From an uncultured Lachnospiraceae bacterium (GTDB taxonomy: Bacteria > Bacillota > Clostridia > Lachnospirales > Lachnospiraceae): a stretch of 56,970 nt of DNA. The DNA lies in NCBI GenBank assembly GCA_910583605.1, contig CAJTXN010000017.1, positions 1-56,970 on the forward strand, given 5' to 3'. The notes below the pieces were generated by a model that saw only the letters and a list, made by a program, of their open reading frames with translations, was not told the DNA's origin and did not search any database. Position 1 is the stretch's first letter; each line of letters opens with the position of its first letter. Below, piece after piece: positions 44,302 to 53,420 of this stretch. Both the position numbers and the translations under genes were made by a program.

Positions 44302-46422
44302 TTATTCGGAATCCGTAAGGTTTAGAATGTCCTGCTGAAATTTAAAATAATCCTCCGGAATACCTATATCAATAAAGTACCCTTCATTCACAATCCCGCT
44401 GATAAAGCAGTCCTGTTTCAGAAGTTCCGGAATTACCTCATTTTCCAGCGAAACCTTTCCATCCGGAATATGATCAAATATCCGGGGTGTCATATAATAA
44501 ATACCGCCGTTTATGGTTCCTGCCATTTTTTCCGGCTTCTTTTTTGAATTGCCCGGCCTCTTTTTCCCCTTTTTTTTCAAATTTGATGTTAACTCCTTTT
44601 TCGGTCTGTTTTCTGTCTTTTCGTTAAAGGCCGTCAGTCTCTCACCGTCCAGAACCGCCCTTCCGTAACGTGAAATATCCTCTACCCTGCGCAAAACCAG
44701 TGTCATAATGCTGTTATTTTTTTCATTCAGTTCTTTCAGTCTGCCATAGTCAATCTTATAATAAGTATCCCCGTTCAGTACATAAAAGCCCTTTCCATTT
44801 ATTAACCCGGAAGCATTCTTTATAGCTCCTGCCGTTCCAAGCTGTCCGTCTTCATAGGAATACCGGATATTCATCTGAACCCGGGAGCCGTCGCCAAAAT
44901 AATCCTCTACCATGGAACCTTTATATCCCACGGCAAAAATTATATCCGTAATCCCGTTTTTCTTTAATTCCTCCAGCACGTATTCCAAGAAAGGTTTTTC
45001 ATTGACCAGCGCCATGGGCTTCGGCCTGTCATTGACCACGCTTTTCAGTCTGGTTCCAAGACCGCCTGCCAAAATAACCGCCTGCGTACAGCTTTTTTCA
45101 GAATTATCTTCCTCCGGTTCTTCTTTATACATATGCATAATGACGGAAGAATTATATTGCAATGCCATAACCGCAAATGCATATACCAGTATTTCAAAAT
45201 CCTGAACAAACGGAAGGGAAATAAATCCGGTCATTACGATCAGTATCACCGCACTGATAAACAGCCTGCGGGAATTTCTCCTGCTACGGAATTCCCGGAT
45301 ATTATCATACAGGACCTTCACATAGCTTCCGAAATAAACAATGCTTCCAATGATTCCCACTTCATATGTCATAAGGAAATATGCCGACTCCGTCAGATTC
45401 GGCTTCTTCATGAATACCAGGGCTCTCGGACCGTTTTCACCCATTCCCATTCCCAGCGGATGCATAAATATATTTTCAACGGAAGCCACCAGTGAATCAA
45501 TATGTCCGTTAACGGAACTGTCCTTTCCGTTTATGGTGCTGACCACCAGATGAATAATTGCCATGGATATTTCAAAAGAAAGAAAAATTCCATCCAGAAT
45601 GATAAATACCAGAAGAATCATTCCTGCTATCTTCAACACTAATAACAGCTTCTTTCCGGTCCATGTTATCATATTGAAACTGTATATCATTAATCCTGTA
45701 CAAACAGCAATCCATGCGGTTCTGGAAAAAGTAACAAGAAGCGCTGCCGCCGTAAAAGCAACGCACACGGAAACAAATACCCGGTTAATATTTAATTTCT
45801 TATACATAAACAACGTAACCAGTAATACTATGGCAAGGTACAGACCACAGGTGTTCGGCGCGGCAAAGGTACTGACCAGTCTCTGAAAATTCCCAAGTCT
45901 GGCAATGTAAAATTCATCGTTCAGCCTTAGCGGTCCCCACTTTGTAGTTGTTGGATAGCCCAGCTTCATAAGAAATCCGTCGCCTAAAAACTGACACTGT
46001 ATCAATCCCCAGAGACTTAACACAGCCGTATTTGCCATTATCAGTTTCAGCAGCCTGCGAAAATAACTTTCCGAAAATTCCATACAGCGTACCACAGGAA
46101 CCAGCAGCAACGGCATGAAATAGATTCTTCCGATGTATGCGGCCTGATATACATTGTTGCTGATACCTATGTATATGAACTCTATTATAATATAAACGAT
46201 CAAGATCAGTTCAAATACATTGGGTTTATACAAACATTTTGTCTGCCGGTAATCCTGAAAGATTTTTATCAGAAATAGTATAAACAATATGCCAATTATG
46301 CCTTCTTTCCAGAACCGAATTCCCGGAACGGTATCACCTATCACATATGTAAACATCGTATGATACGGCAATAACAATAATAATACTGCAAGAAGCCATT
46401 TCTGCCATTTTAATACTTTCAA
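44302..46422 (-). CDS. wzy-hddC: Fusion of O-antigen polymerase/ligase-like membrane domain and HddC-like nucleotidyltransferase
   Basis: 706 residues. Residues 1 to about 430 have 10-12 membrane helices with a large outer loop, in the pattern of Wzy_C/O-antigen ligase proteins. Residues 445-706 are a nucleotidyltransferase: AVILAGGLGTRL, DRPKPMALV, GQLGTAGAI, LNGDTYY and FIDIGIPEDY, closest to heptose-1-phosphate guanylyltransferase (HddC). A Lys-rich insert of about 30 residues (604-634) interrupts it before the conserved NGGIYYM. The frame is continuous with no stop or slippery site at the join. One half should polymerise repeat units outside the membrane, the other make nucleotide-heptose inside. 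Possibly the only polymerase in the locus. Confidence 0.85.
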   Translation of the reverse strand: MKVLKWQKWLLAVLLLLLPYHTMFTYVIGDTVPGIRFWKEGIIGILFILFLIKIFQDYRQTKCLYKPNVFELILIVYIIIEFIYIGISNNVYQAAYIGRIYFMPLLLVPVVRCMEFSESYFRRLLKLIMANTAVLSLWGLIQCQFLGDGFLMKLGYPTTTKWGPLRLNDEFYIARLGNFQRLVSTFAAPNTCGLYLAIVLLVTLFMYKKLNINRVFVSVCVAFTAAALLVTFSRTAWIAVCTGLMIYSFNMITWTGKKLLLVLKIAGMILLVFIILDGIFLSFEISMAIIHLVVSTINGKDSSVNGHIDSLVASVENIFMHPLGMGMGENGPRALVFMKKPNLTESAYFLMTYEVGIIGSIVYFGSYVKVLYDNIREFRSRRNSRRLFISAVILIVMTGFISLPFVQDFEILVYAFAVMALQYNSSVIMHMYKEEPEEDNSEKSCTQAVILAGGLGTRLKSVVNDRPKPMALVNEKPFLEYVLEELKKNGITDIIFAVGYKGSMVEDYFGDGSRVQMNIRYSYEDGQLGTAGAIKNASGLINGKGFYVLNGDTYYKIDYGRLKELNEKNNSIMTLVLRRVEDISRYGRAVLDGERLTAFNEKTENRPKKELTSNLKKKGKKRPGNSKKKPEKMAGTINGGIYYMTPRIFDHIPDGKVSLENEVIPELLKQDCFISGIVNEGYFIDIGIPEDYFKFQQDILNLTDSE

Positions 46423-46425
46423 CTG

Positions 46426-47313
46426 TTACACCTCTTCCTTCCGAATCAGACAACCTCTCCAAATTAACCTGTACAGTACATTAACGGCCAATATATCCAG
46501 ATTCATCAGTGATTCCTTCATAAACAGCCATTTTCTGCTTCTATCCACTCTCTTATAATAAATCCTTCTCTTGATCAGACGTAAATCCTTCCTTGAGAAA
46601 TCCGGGTTATTTCTCAATAAATGCAGCATTTCTCTGGTGGAAAGAAACATCTTATCATCATTCAGAGAATAATTTGTTCCGGTATATTTATGAACATAAA
46701 CCATTTCCCGGCAGCTCACCATGACTGCACCCGCATTAAACATCAGAAGCCATAAAAAATAATCATCCGTTCCGTTATTTTTCAGCGGATGCTTCAGCCA
46801 GTATTCCGGTATGGAGGATTTTTTGATCAGACATTGTCCCGGAGATACGATAAAATCCCGAATCCATTTGTATACAAAAGGTTTTGTTGCAAAATCCTGT
46901 GAAAAGCCGTTTGCGAAGATATCTTCGGTCACTTTCTTTTTTTCAAATGTGCCGTTTCCCAGTGCAATATCCGCCCTGCCGATGCTCTTTGCCAAAGCCC
47001 GGAGTGACACACTTGTTAACAGATCATCCTGGTCCAGAAATAAAATATAGTCGCCTGTGGATTCCCAATATCCGTTAATCCTGGATTTATGGATTCCAAA
47101 ATTCCTGCTGTTTTCGATTACCTTTAACTGAAATCCCCGTACAAGGGAACCGTCATATTCCGGTGTTTCCCAGGGACTGTCATTGACCAGTACAACTTCT
47201 ACGGAATTTTCCATGCTTTTAATAAATTCTTCTGCTGCCAGACTTATATTCTTCAAATATCCGTTTAAATATTGGTTTCCTTCATAAATCGGTGTGATAA
47301 TTGATATTTTCAT
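46426..47313 (-). CDS. GT2-family glycosyltransferase
   Basis: 295 residues. The GT-A domain starts MKISIITPIYEGNQYL and has LVNDSPWETPEY, NFGIHKSRINGYW, and the metal motif LFLDQDDLLT near 100. A C-terminal helical region (about 220-290) is basic and may lie on the membrane. It adds a sugar to the growing lipid-linked unit. Donor unknown. The stop lies only 3 bp before the Wzy-HddC fusion start, so expression is coupled. Confidence 0.9.
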   Translation of the reverse strand: MKISIITPIYEGNQYLNGYLKNISLAAEEFIKSMENSVEVVLVNDSPWETPEYDGSLVRGFQLKVIENSRNFGIHKSRINGYWESTGDYILFLDQDDLLTSVSLRALAKSIGRADIALGNGTFEKKKVTEDIFANGFSQDFATKPFVYKWIRDFIVSPGQCLIKKSSIPEYWLKHPLKNNGTDDYFLWLLMFNAGAVMVSCREMVYVHKYTGTNYSLNDDKMFLSTREMLHLLRNNPDFSRKDLRLIKRRIYYKRVDRSRKWLFMKESLMNLDILAVNVLYRLIWRGCLIRKEEV

Positions 47314-47339
47314 ACGAGAATCTCCATTCTGAAGTGGAT

Positions 47340-48377
47340 TTAACCATATAACTTATATAATAAGAACTTAACTTTTACAATACACATAACGCCGAAATAA
47401 AAATTGTGTTTTGCACAGATTAATGCCATTTTTCTGGTCAGCGGAATAGCTAAATTCCCGGCTTCCGCAATTGCTTCCGAATACGGCACTGTTCCTGAAA
47501 TCATTTTCAGTTCCTGAACCTTGTCCCTGTAACCGCGTTTGTTTTTTGGACTAAATACATAATGCATACACAACATCAGATATGAAATGGCAGTAAAATC
47601 CAGAAACGCAGACTTTAACTCCTCTTTCATTTCAGTATTCAATACTTCTTTAATATCTTCTTTTATCGCACGCAATGTCTGATTATATCTGTTTAAAAAA
47701 TCTTCGTTATAACCTCTGACTGCCGAATCGGCTACAAACCTGTAATGATAAAACGGTCTGTCTATATATACCGCATACCGGATTTCCGTATATAAACGAA
47801 AATTCAGCTCCGTATCTTCTCCGTTGGTCAGTTCTTCCCTGTACCGTCTGCCTTCAAACAGCTCCCTTTTATATAATTTCATGGTGGTATATCCCATAAT
47901 TCTCATATCATATATGGGAAATTCCCGGATTGTCCGGTTCCGTTCAACGGAATATACTAATCCGTCTCCATGAAATATTCTGATATCTTCCCGTTTTTTT
48001 TCATATTCCCTGCAAAACCGCCAGCCAACCATATCTGCTTTTTTTCGCACTGCCGTCCGGTATGCCGTCTCCAGACAGTCCTTATCCATCCAGTCGTCGG
48101 AATCCATAAAACAGATATATTCTCCCTCTGCAGTATCCAGTCCCGTATTTCTTGCAGAAGAGACACCGCCGTTCTCTTTATGAACAGCCCTGATTCTGTC
48201 ATCCGTTCCGGCTGCCGCTTCCACCGCCTCAAAGGTATCCTTTCCGGAACCGTCATCCACAATTATTATTTCTATATTTTTCAATGTCTGTTCCGTTATG
48301 CTTGAGATACATTTTTTTAAATATCGTTCCCTGGTATTGAAAACCGGCACAATAACCGTTACCTTTGGTCTGCTCAT
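47340..48377 (-). CDS. GT2-family glycosyltransferase
   Basis: 345 residues from ATG at 48377, preceded by GGAGG; the ORF runs 20 codons further upstream but that part overlaps the previous gene and is not conserved-looking. It has VIVPVFNTRERYLKKCI, IIVDDGSGKDT, GGVSSARNTGLD and the metal-binding CFMDSDDWMD, a classic GT2 with a two-Asp DxD. The C-terminal third resembles the extension of CpsI/EpsH-type enzymes. It adds a sugar to the lipid-linked repeat unit. Donor and linkage are not predictable. Confidence 0.92.
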   Translation of the reverse strand: MSRPKVTVIVPVFNTRERYLKKCISSITEQTLKNIEIIIVDDGSGKDTFEAVEAAAGTDDRIRAVHKENGGVSSARNTGLDTAEGEYICFMDSDDWMDKDCLETAYRTAVRKKADMVGWRFCREYEKKREDIRIFHGDGLVYSVERNRTIREFPIYDMRIMGYTTMKLYKRELFEGRRYREELTNGEDTELNFRLYTEIRYAVYIDRPFYHYRFVADSAVRGYNEDFLNRYNQTLRAIKEDIKEVLNTEMKEELKSAFLDFTAISYLMLCMHYVFSPKNKRGYRDKVQELKMISGTVPYSEAIAEAGNLAIPLTRKMALICAKHNFYFGVMCIVKVKFLLYKLYG

Positions 48378-48402
48378 ACGAATCCTCCATGTCGAAATCC
48401 GG

Positions 48403-49563
48403 CTACCTGTTGGAGAGAAATAATCTCTCGTAGTCACTTACAATCTTATCCCAGCTAAAATGCTCTTTTATTCTTGCTTTTGCTCTCATTCCATACTCTT
48501 TCCGTTCTTCTTCCGGCAGATGTTCCAGTCTGTTTAAGATTCCTGACAGGCTTCCCGGTTCCTTTCCCCAGTAAACAGCCCCTTCTTCTCCTACCTCGCG
48601 GTTAAATCCTACCTTTACAAGAATATTCATATCCGTGGCAGCCAATGACTCCAAAAGAGAAGGATTTGTTCCGCCTACTTCATGTCCGTGAATATAGCCG
48701 TATGCCTGTTCCCTGATTTTCTTCAGCAATTCCTTATCATATACGGTTCCCACAAATTTTATTCTGGAATCCCGGTCAAATCCGGTTTTTCCCTTAAGCT
48801 CATTGTAAAACCTGTTATGCTCGATATTGGTTATTAATACAAGATCTTTCGTTGTCCGGCTCTTCATAAACTCCGTTATCATTACTTCATAATTATTTTC
48901 AGGAACAAATCTGCCTACTACCAGATAATATCCATTGGAAGCAACCTTCTTATCCCGACACCAGCGAAGAAATTTCTCATTATCATTCTTCAGTACAGAG
49001 GCTTCGATTTCAGCTCCATATGCAATATATGTGGTTTTCGGACTGAACTTTTTATAATCTTTCTTAATATATCTTTCAATATTTTTTGAATCACAAATCA
49101 GAAGTTCTGCATGTTTCACCATATACTTTTCTGAGATTTTCCAGTATTTTTTTATCAGAAAATTCCACTTGGAGCGTTTCCATTCATGCCCGTCGGGATT
49201 TACAAACAGGTGACCGCCTAACAGCTCCAGCTGTTTTTTCAGATATCCGATAAACGGACCAATCCTGCAAGCCAGAACATAGATGATCGGATGCTCGATA
49301 TGATTCCTTCTGATATATTTCAGACAATACCGGAAAGCCGCCAGATCATAATATACAGCCTTTGCTGCCCCAATCGGCGGAACTTTGATATTAAAGCAAT
49401 GAGAATTATTATAAGCAAACTCTTCCCTGTTGTCTCCCATGCAGGCAACATGATATTCAATATTTTTATTTGTCTGCTTGGCTGTCAGATTATCGACAAA
49501 GGTTTCAAACCCGCCATATTTTGCAGGTATTCCCTTCGAACCTATTATAAAAACATGCTGCAT
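48403..49563 (-). CDS. DUF1972-family glycosyltransferase (rhamnosyltransferase-like)
   Basis: 386 residues, GT-B fold. The N-terminal DUF1972 domain starts MQHVFIIGSKGIPAKYGGFE, followed by TFVDNLT and VPPIGAAKAVYYDLAAF. The C-terminal half has YYLVVGRFVPENNYEVMI and a nucleotide-binding segment GHEVGGTNPSLLESLA. The family includes streptococcal Cps2T-type beta-1,4-rhamnosyltransferases, which add the second sugar after the priming step. Its place directly after the priming transferase fits that role. Rhamnose as donor is inference; no rml genes lie in the window. Confidence 0.88.
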   Translation of the reverse strand: MQHVFIIGSKGIPAKYGGFETFVDNLTAKQTNKNIEYHVACMGDNREEFAYNNSHCFNIKVPPIGAAKAVYYDLAAFRYCLKYIRRNHIEHPIIYVLACRIGPFIGYLKKQLELLGGHLFVNPDGHEWKRSKWNFLIKKYWKISEKYMVKHAELLICDSKNIERYIKKDYKKFSPKTTYIAYGAEIEASVLKNDNEKFLRWCRDKKVASNGYYLVVGRFVPENNYEVMITEFMKSRTTKDLVLITNIEHNRFYNELKGKTGFDRDSRIKFVGTVYDKELLKKIREQAYGYIHGHEVGGTNPSLLESLAATDMNILVKVGFNREVGEEGAVYWGKEPGSLSGILNRLEHLPEEERKEYGMRAKARIKEHFSWDKIVSDYERLFLSNR

Positions 49564-49621
49564 AACAATACCATTTTAACCCTTTGTACTTCCAAGGGCT
49601 GTCCTTTCCAAAGTAAATTAA

Positions 49622-51127
49622 CTATTTTGCACCCTTTCTTGCGAAAACAATGCCGATAGTCTTTAAAATGATTTTGATATCAAGAGCAAGACACCAATTA
49701 TCAATATATTCCAAATCCAGTTTAACAACTTCTTCAAAATCTTCAATATCGTTTCTTCCGCTTACCTGCCACATTCCTGTTATACCCGGTTTGGTACTGA
49801 GTCTCCTTTTATGATAACCTTCGTATTTTTTAAATTCATCAACTGTCGGCGGTCTGGTTCCCACAAGACTCATTTCGCCCTTCAGAACATTCCAGAACTG
49901 TGGCATTTCATCAATACTTGTCTTACGAATAAATTTTCCGACTTTGGTAATCCTTGGATCATCAGTCATCTTAAACATCAGACCATTCATTTCGTTTTTA
50001 GACATCAGTTCCTGTTTTCGTTCTTCTGCATCGGAATACATGGAACGGAATTTATACATATCAAAATAACGTCCGTTCTTTCCCACCCTTCGCTGTTTAA
50101 AAAATAACGGACCTTTGGATTCCAGCAGTAACGGAGGCGCCAGAAATATGGTAATAATTCCGGTAAAAGCCAGTCCGATTATAGCGCCGGCAATATCCAT
50201 TGCTCTCTTTATTATTAACTTATTATAATCAAAAAATGTATTTGCAAAAGTAATGACCGGAATATCTCCCAGCATTGTTACGGTCTTATCAAATCCGTCA
50301 AAATTTTCCAATACTTCTATATTCAGATGAACCGTAATGCCCATATTCTCTATCTGCATGATAATATCACGTAAAGACCTTCCGGTATGATACGGTACAT
50401 TGATAAACACATCATCAATCGGTTCCTTTTTGATATAATCTATCATATCATAAAAATTCGCGACTACGGGAACTCCCCGGATAACCTCACCATGCATTTC
50501 CGCATCTATAATCGCAACGGCACGTACCATATTGTTCCATTCATTCTTCTTCAAAAGCCTGTCCAGCATAGACTCCGCCCGGTCCTCAGTGGTAATAATG
50601 AACATCTGGGTATTTCCCTTTCGTTTTTTATATACCGCAACCAGATAATACCGGAACATACAATGCCCAAGACACATAAACAGAATGTTAAAAAATACTG
50701 TGGAAAAAAATACTCCCCGGGAAATATTGCCGGTTTCTCCTTTAAACACCAACAGAATGGAAGCCACTGCCGCAAACAAAAGATTCATTTTAATGCAATG
50801 CATAAACTCGGCAAAAACGCCCCGCTTATTAAATTCTTTATTGACATTAAAAAACAATATTGTACCAAGAAAAGAAAACAATATCAGCCCGATATCATTT
50901 AAAACATCTTCCCTTGAAATTACCTGTATGCCTTTATAAACCTTCAGCCACGTATATGTGGCCAGTCCATAACTGATAATCACACTGAGAGTATCTATAA
51001 TAAAAATAGCTAAATTTCTTACTTTTTCTTTATTTTGATACATGTATGTGTATTTCTGCCTTTCCTCATGTTTCGTATTTATATCTGAAAATTTTATAAT
51101 TGCTATACCCTCAAATCTTTCAATCAT
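49622..51127 (-). CDS. Priming polyprenyl-phosphate glycosylphosphotransferase
   Basis: 501 residues. Four to five N-terminal membrane helices (about 35-160), a CoA-binding-like Rossmann domain (about 165-285), one more helix, and the catalytic bacterial sugar transferase domain: FFKQRRVGKNGRYFDMYKFRSM, read in two parts as FFKQRRVGKNG and FDMYKFRSMY, then LVGTRPPT and KPGITGMWQVSGRN. It transfers a sugar-1-phosphate to undecaprenyl phosphate and so starts each repeat unit (WbaP/CpsE type). First gene of the main operon. ATG at 51127 lacks a clear SD; M29 (51043) is an alternative, with GAGGAAAGG 15 bases upstream. Confidence 0.94.
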   Translation of the reverse strand: MIERFEGIAIIKFSDINTKHEERQKYTYMYQNKEKVRNLAIFIIDTLSVIISYGLATYTWLKVYKGIQVISREDVLNDIGLILFSFLGTILFFNVNKEFNKRGVFAEFMHCIKMNLLFAAVASILLVFKGETGNISRGVFFSTVFFNILFMCLGHCMFRYYLVAVYKKRKGNTQMFIITTEDRAESMLDRLLKKNEWNNMVRAVAIIDAEMHGEVIRGVPVVANFYDMIDYIKKEPIDDVFINVPYHTGRSLRDIIMQIENMGITVHLNIEVLENFDGFDKTVTMLGDIPVITFANTFFDYNKLIIKRAMDIAGAIIGLAFTGIITIFLAPPLLLESKGPLFFKQRRVGKNGRYFDMYKFRSMYSDAEERKQELMSKNEMNGLMFKMTDDPRITKVGKFIRKTSIDEMPQFWNVLKGEMSLVGTRPPTVDEFKKYEGYHKRRLSTKPGITGMWQVSGRNDIEDFEEVVKLDLEYIDNWCLALDIKIILKTIGIVFARKGAK

Positions 51128-51168
51128 ATATAATGAACTATATATATTGAAAGATTTATATACCTTAA

Positions 51169-51197
51169 TTTATACCACATTTATATGTCAACGTAAA
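51169..51197 (-). promoter_or_regulatory. Promoter of the main polysaccharide operon
   Basis: Minus strand: -35 TTTACG (51192-51197), 17-bp spacer, extended -10 TGGTATAAA with TATAAA at 51169-51174. A TTGACA also occurs within the spacer but has no -10 at proper distance. Back-to-back with the LCP promoter. Confidence 0.6.
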
Positions 51198-51226
51198 CAC
51201 TTTAGAGAAATTTTTTATTTGATATA

Positions 51227-51255
51227 TTGGTTTTTAGTCCTTTGTGTAGTATAAT
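51227..51255 (+). promoter_or_regulatory. Promoter of the LCP gene
   Basis: -35 TTGGTT (51227-51232), 17-bp spacer, consensus -10 TATAAT (51250-51255). The leader to ATG at 51334 is about 70 bases. Confidence 0.75.
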
Positions 51256-51333
51256 ACACTGGTTAAATAAATTTAATTCAGGGCGTTACTGTTACCAACA
51301 CATACATCAAAACGAAAAGAGGTTCCTTATATA

Positions 51334-52845
51334 ATGAAAAAACCATTTAAGAAACAACTGATCAAGTTTCTCAAAAGCAAAAAACTAGGATTTATTCTTG
51401 CTGCCGTCCAGTTTGTGATAACTGCCATGTTGCTGGGAATCCTGATTTACCTCAATATGATTCCTGCAAAATACTTTTTTCCGGTTACCGGCGTATTGCT
51501 GCTGCTTATCATTTATATTATTTTTACCCAGCACTCCAAAAAATTCCGGACCTTTGGAAAAATCTTATCTTTAATATTTTCCGTCTTGTTTGCGATTGCC
51601 ACCGGAATGTTATTCCGCGCCAACGGAGTACTGGATTCCATTACGGGAGCGGACAAGAAGACCGACATCATTTCCGTATATGTCATGGCCTCGGATCCGG
51701 CGGAATCCCTTGCCGATGCCGCCACATATAACTTCGGTATATTATCCTCTCTGGACCGGGAAAATACGGATAAAACCATTACGGATATAAACAACGATCT
51801 GGGTACTTCCATTACGGTCACTGAATTCAGCGACACCCAGTCTCTTGCTGAAGCCTTATATTCCGGTAATATCCAGTCGATGATCTTAAATGAGGCATTT
51901 GTTTCCACTATAGAGGATATTCAAAATGGTGACGGTTCTTATCCTTATATGTATTTTACCACAGATACGAAAAAACTATCCTCAAAAAAAATCATAACGC
52001 AGATCGACAGAGATACTTCTACAAATGTTGTAAAAGAACCGTTTATGATTTATCTCAGCGGTATAGACGTGGCCGGTTCCATATCCACTACCAGCCGCAG
52101 CGATGTTAATATCATTGCCGTTGTAAATCCTGTAACCTATCAGATCCTGCTTCTGTCAACGCCGAGGGATTATTATGTACCGACCACGGTATCCGGCGGC
52201 GTCAGGGATAAATTAACCCATGCCGGCCGGTATGGCGTGGATTGTTCCATGGGAACGCTGGATATGCTATACGACATTAATATCAATTATTATTTCAAAG
52301 TGAACTTTACCGGTTTTACGGAAGTAATCGATGCACTGGGAGGTATTACGGTTCATTCGGATTATGATTTTGTCACCACCCACGGCGGTGACCATATTAC
52401 CGTCGGCGATAATTATCTCAACGGTAAGGAGGCCCTGGGCTTTGCCAGAGAACGATATGCCTTTGCAGACGGCGACCGCCAGCGGGGTCGAAACCAGATG
52501 GCGGTCATTACCGCAGTGATCAACAAAATGGCTTCTTCTGCCATCTTAAACAACTACTCCGGACTGATGTCCGGTCTGGAAGGAAGCTTTGAAACCAGTC
52601 TGTCCGCCGGAGATATTTCTTCGCTTGTTAAACTTCAGCTGGATAAAATGCCTTCCTGGAATGTGGTGTCCTACAGTGTAAACGGCCCGGGAGATCACCA
52701 GACCACCTATTCTGCCCCACGGTTTAAAGCCTGGGTCATGCAGCCCAACGAAACCTATATCCAGAATGCAAAAGTGCTGATTAATCAGGTAATGAGCGGC
52801 GAAGTAATCAATACGGATGTATTGCAGGATGCTCCGAATTATTAG
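51334..52845 (+). CDS. LytR-CpsA-Psr (LCP) family glycopolymer ligase
   Basis: 503 residues. Three membrane helices (about 18-40, 48-68, 76-96) lead to an outer accessory domain (about 105-235, periplasmic-binding-like) and the LCP catalytic domain (about 245-420) with LSTPRDYYVP, DKLTHAGRYG, YFKVNFTGF and GFARERYAFADGDRQRGRNQ. LCP enzymes move undecaprenyl-linked glycopolymer onto peptidoglycan. Placed head-to-head with the polysaccharide operon, it is the likely attachment enzyme for that polymer. All the pyrophosphate-binding Arg/Asp residues appear present. A terminator follows. Confidence 0.94.
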   Translation: MKKPFKKQLIKFLKSKKLGFILAAVQFVITAMLLGILIYLNMIPAKYFFPVTGVLLLLIIYIIFTQHSKKFRTFGKILSLIFSVLFAIATGMLFRANGVLDSITGADKKTDIISVYVMASDPAESLADAATYNFGILSSLDRENTDKTITDINNDLGTSITVTEFSDTQSLAEALYSGNIQSMILNEAFVSTIEDIQNGDGSYPYMYFTTDTKKLSSKKIITQIDRDTSTNVVKEPFMIYLSGIDVAGSISTTSRSDVNIIAVVNPVTYQILLLSTPRDYYVPTTVSGGVRDKLTHAGRYGVDCSMGTLDMLYDININYYFKVNFTGFTEVIDALGGITVHSDYDFVTTHGGDHITVGDNYLNGKEALGFARERYAFADGDRQRGRNQMAVITAVINKMASSAILNNYSGLMSGLEGSFETSLSAGDISSLVKLQLDKMPSWNVVSYSVNGPGDHQTTYSAPRFKAWVMQPNETYIQNAKVLINQVMSGEVINTDVLQDAPNY

Positions 52846-52891
52846 AATACAAGCTTCCGATACTAATTACTAAATAAAATATTTTCAAACT

Positions 52892-52947
52892 AAAAACAGA
52901 TGTTTTGATAACTGCATTTCACAGGTTTCATAACATCTGTTTTTTTA
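52892..52947 (+). terminator. Terminator of the LCP gene
   Basis: A perfect 10-bp stem (AACAGATGTT / AACATCTGTT, 52895-52904 and 52932-52941) with a 27-base loop and A-run/T-run extensions; seven T follow on the plus strand. Confidence 0.75.
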
Positions 52948-53175
52948 TCATCTTATAATTACAAATGGTTGATTATCTCAAAAAAGCCTTGATTTACGGT
53001 CATACACGCAGGATTTCAAGCTGAATTTACTACCAATTTACTACTTTTAAGGAAAAGAGCCTTGCTACAAGCAGCTCTAAAGGCGTGTTTTTTGCCGGGA
53101 ACGGCTACCCTGCCAGTAAACCAATAATGGACAAGTCGTGGCTGTTATGTGCAGAGAGGAAAAGCTCTTTATCGG
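52948..53175. other. Junction between chromosome and mobile-element remnants
   Basis: No gene is supportable here. A bulged hairpin (GAGC..TGCT-ACA-AGCA-GCTC) lies near 53060-53080. The stretch sits between the LCP terminator and the first transposase remnant, so one edge of the inserted DNA must lie within it. No direct repeat marking that edge could be found by eye. Confidence 0.4.
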
Positions 53176-53420
53176 AAAATCCGCCCAATCCGGCATCCGG
53201 ATACCTGTTTTCCGGTTTTCATCAACTCCTTCTTTATTTTGCGTGTGCCGTAATTATTACGGCTGGTTTTAAAAATTTCAGTGATTTCAGTGGAAAGCCC
53301 GGTTTCATCGGAACTCTGCTTTGCTTCATAATAATAAGTACTCCGGTTTACCTGTAGAACCCGGCACATTGCTGATACAGAGTATTTGTGGGTGTTTGCT
53401 TTCATCACATTTACGTTCGT
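53176..53420 (-). pseudogene. IS3-family (IS150-group) OrfB transposase fragment
   Basis: The minus strand encodes the OrfB N terminus only: MKANTHKYSVSAMCRVL, VNRSTYYYEAK, then IFKTSRNNYGTRKIKKELMK and GCRIGRIF, after which the frame stops. This is the HTH_21 region that precedes the DDE core; the whole catalytic core is missing. The fragment is embedded directly after the first 45 codons of a relaxase gene read in the same direction, so insertion of the IS and later deletion have destroyed both. Non-functional. Confidence 0.8.
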
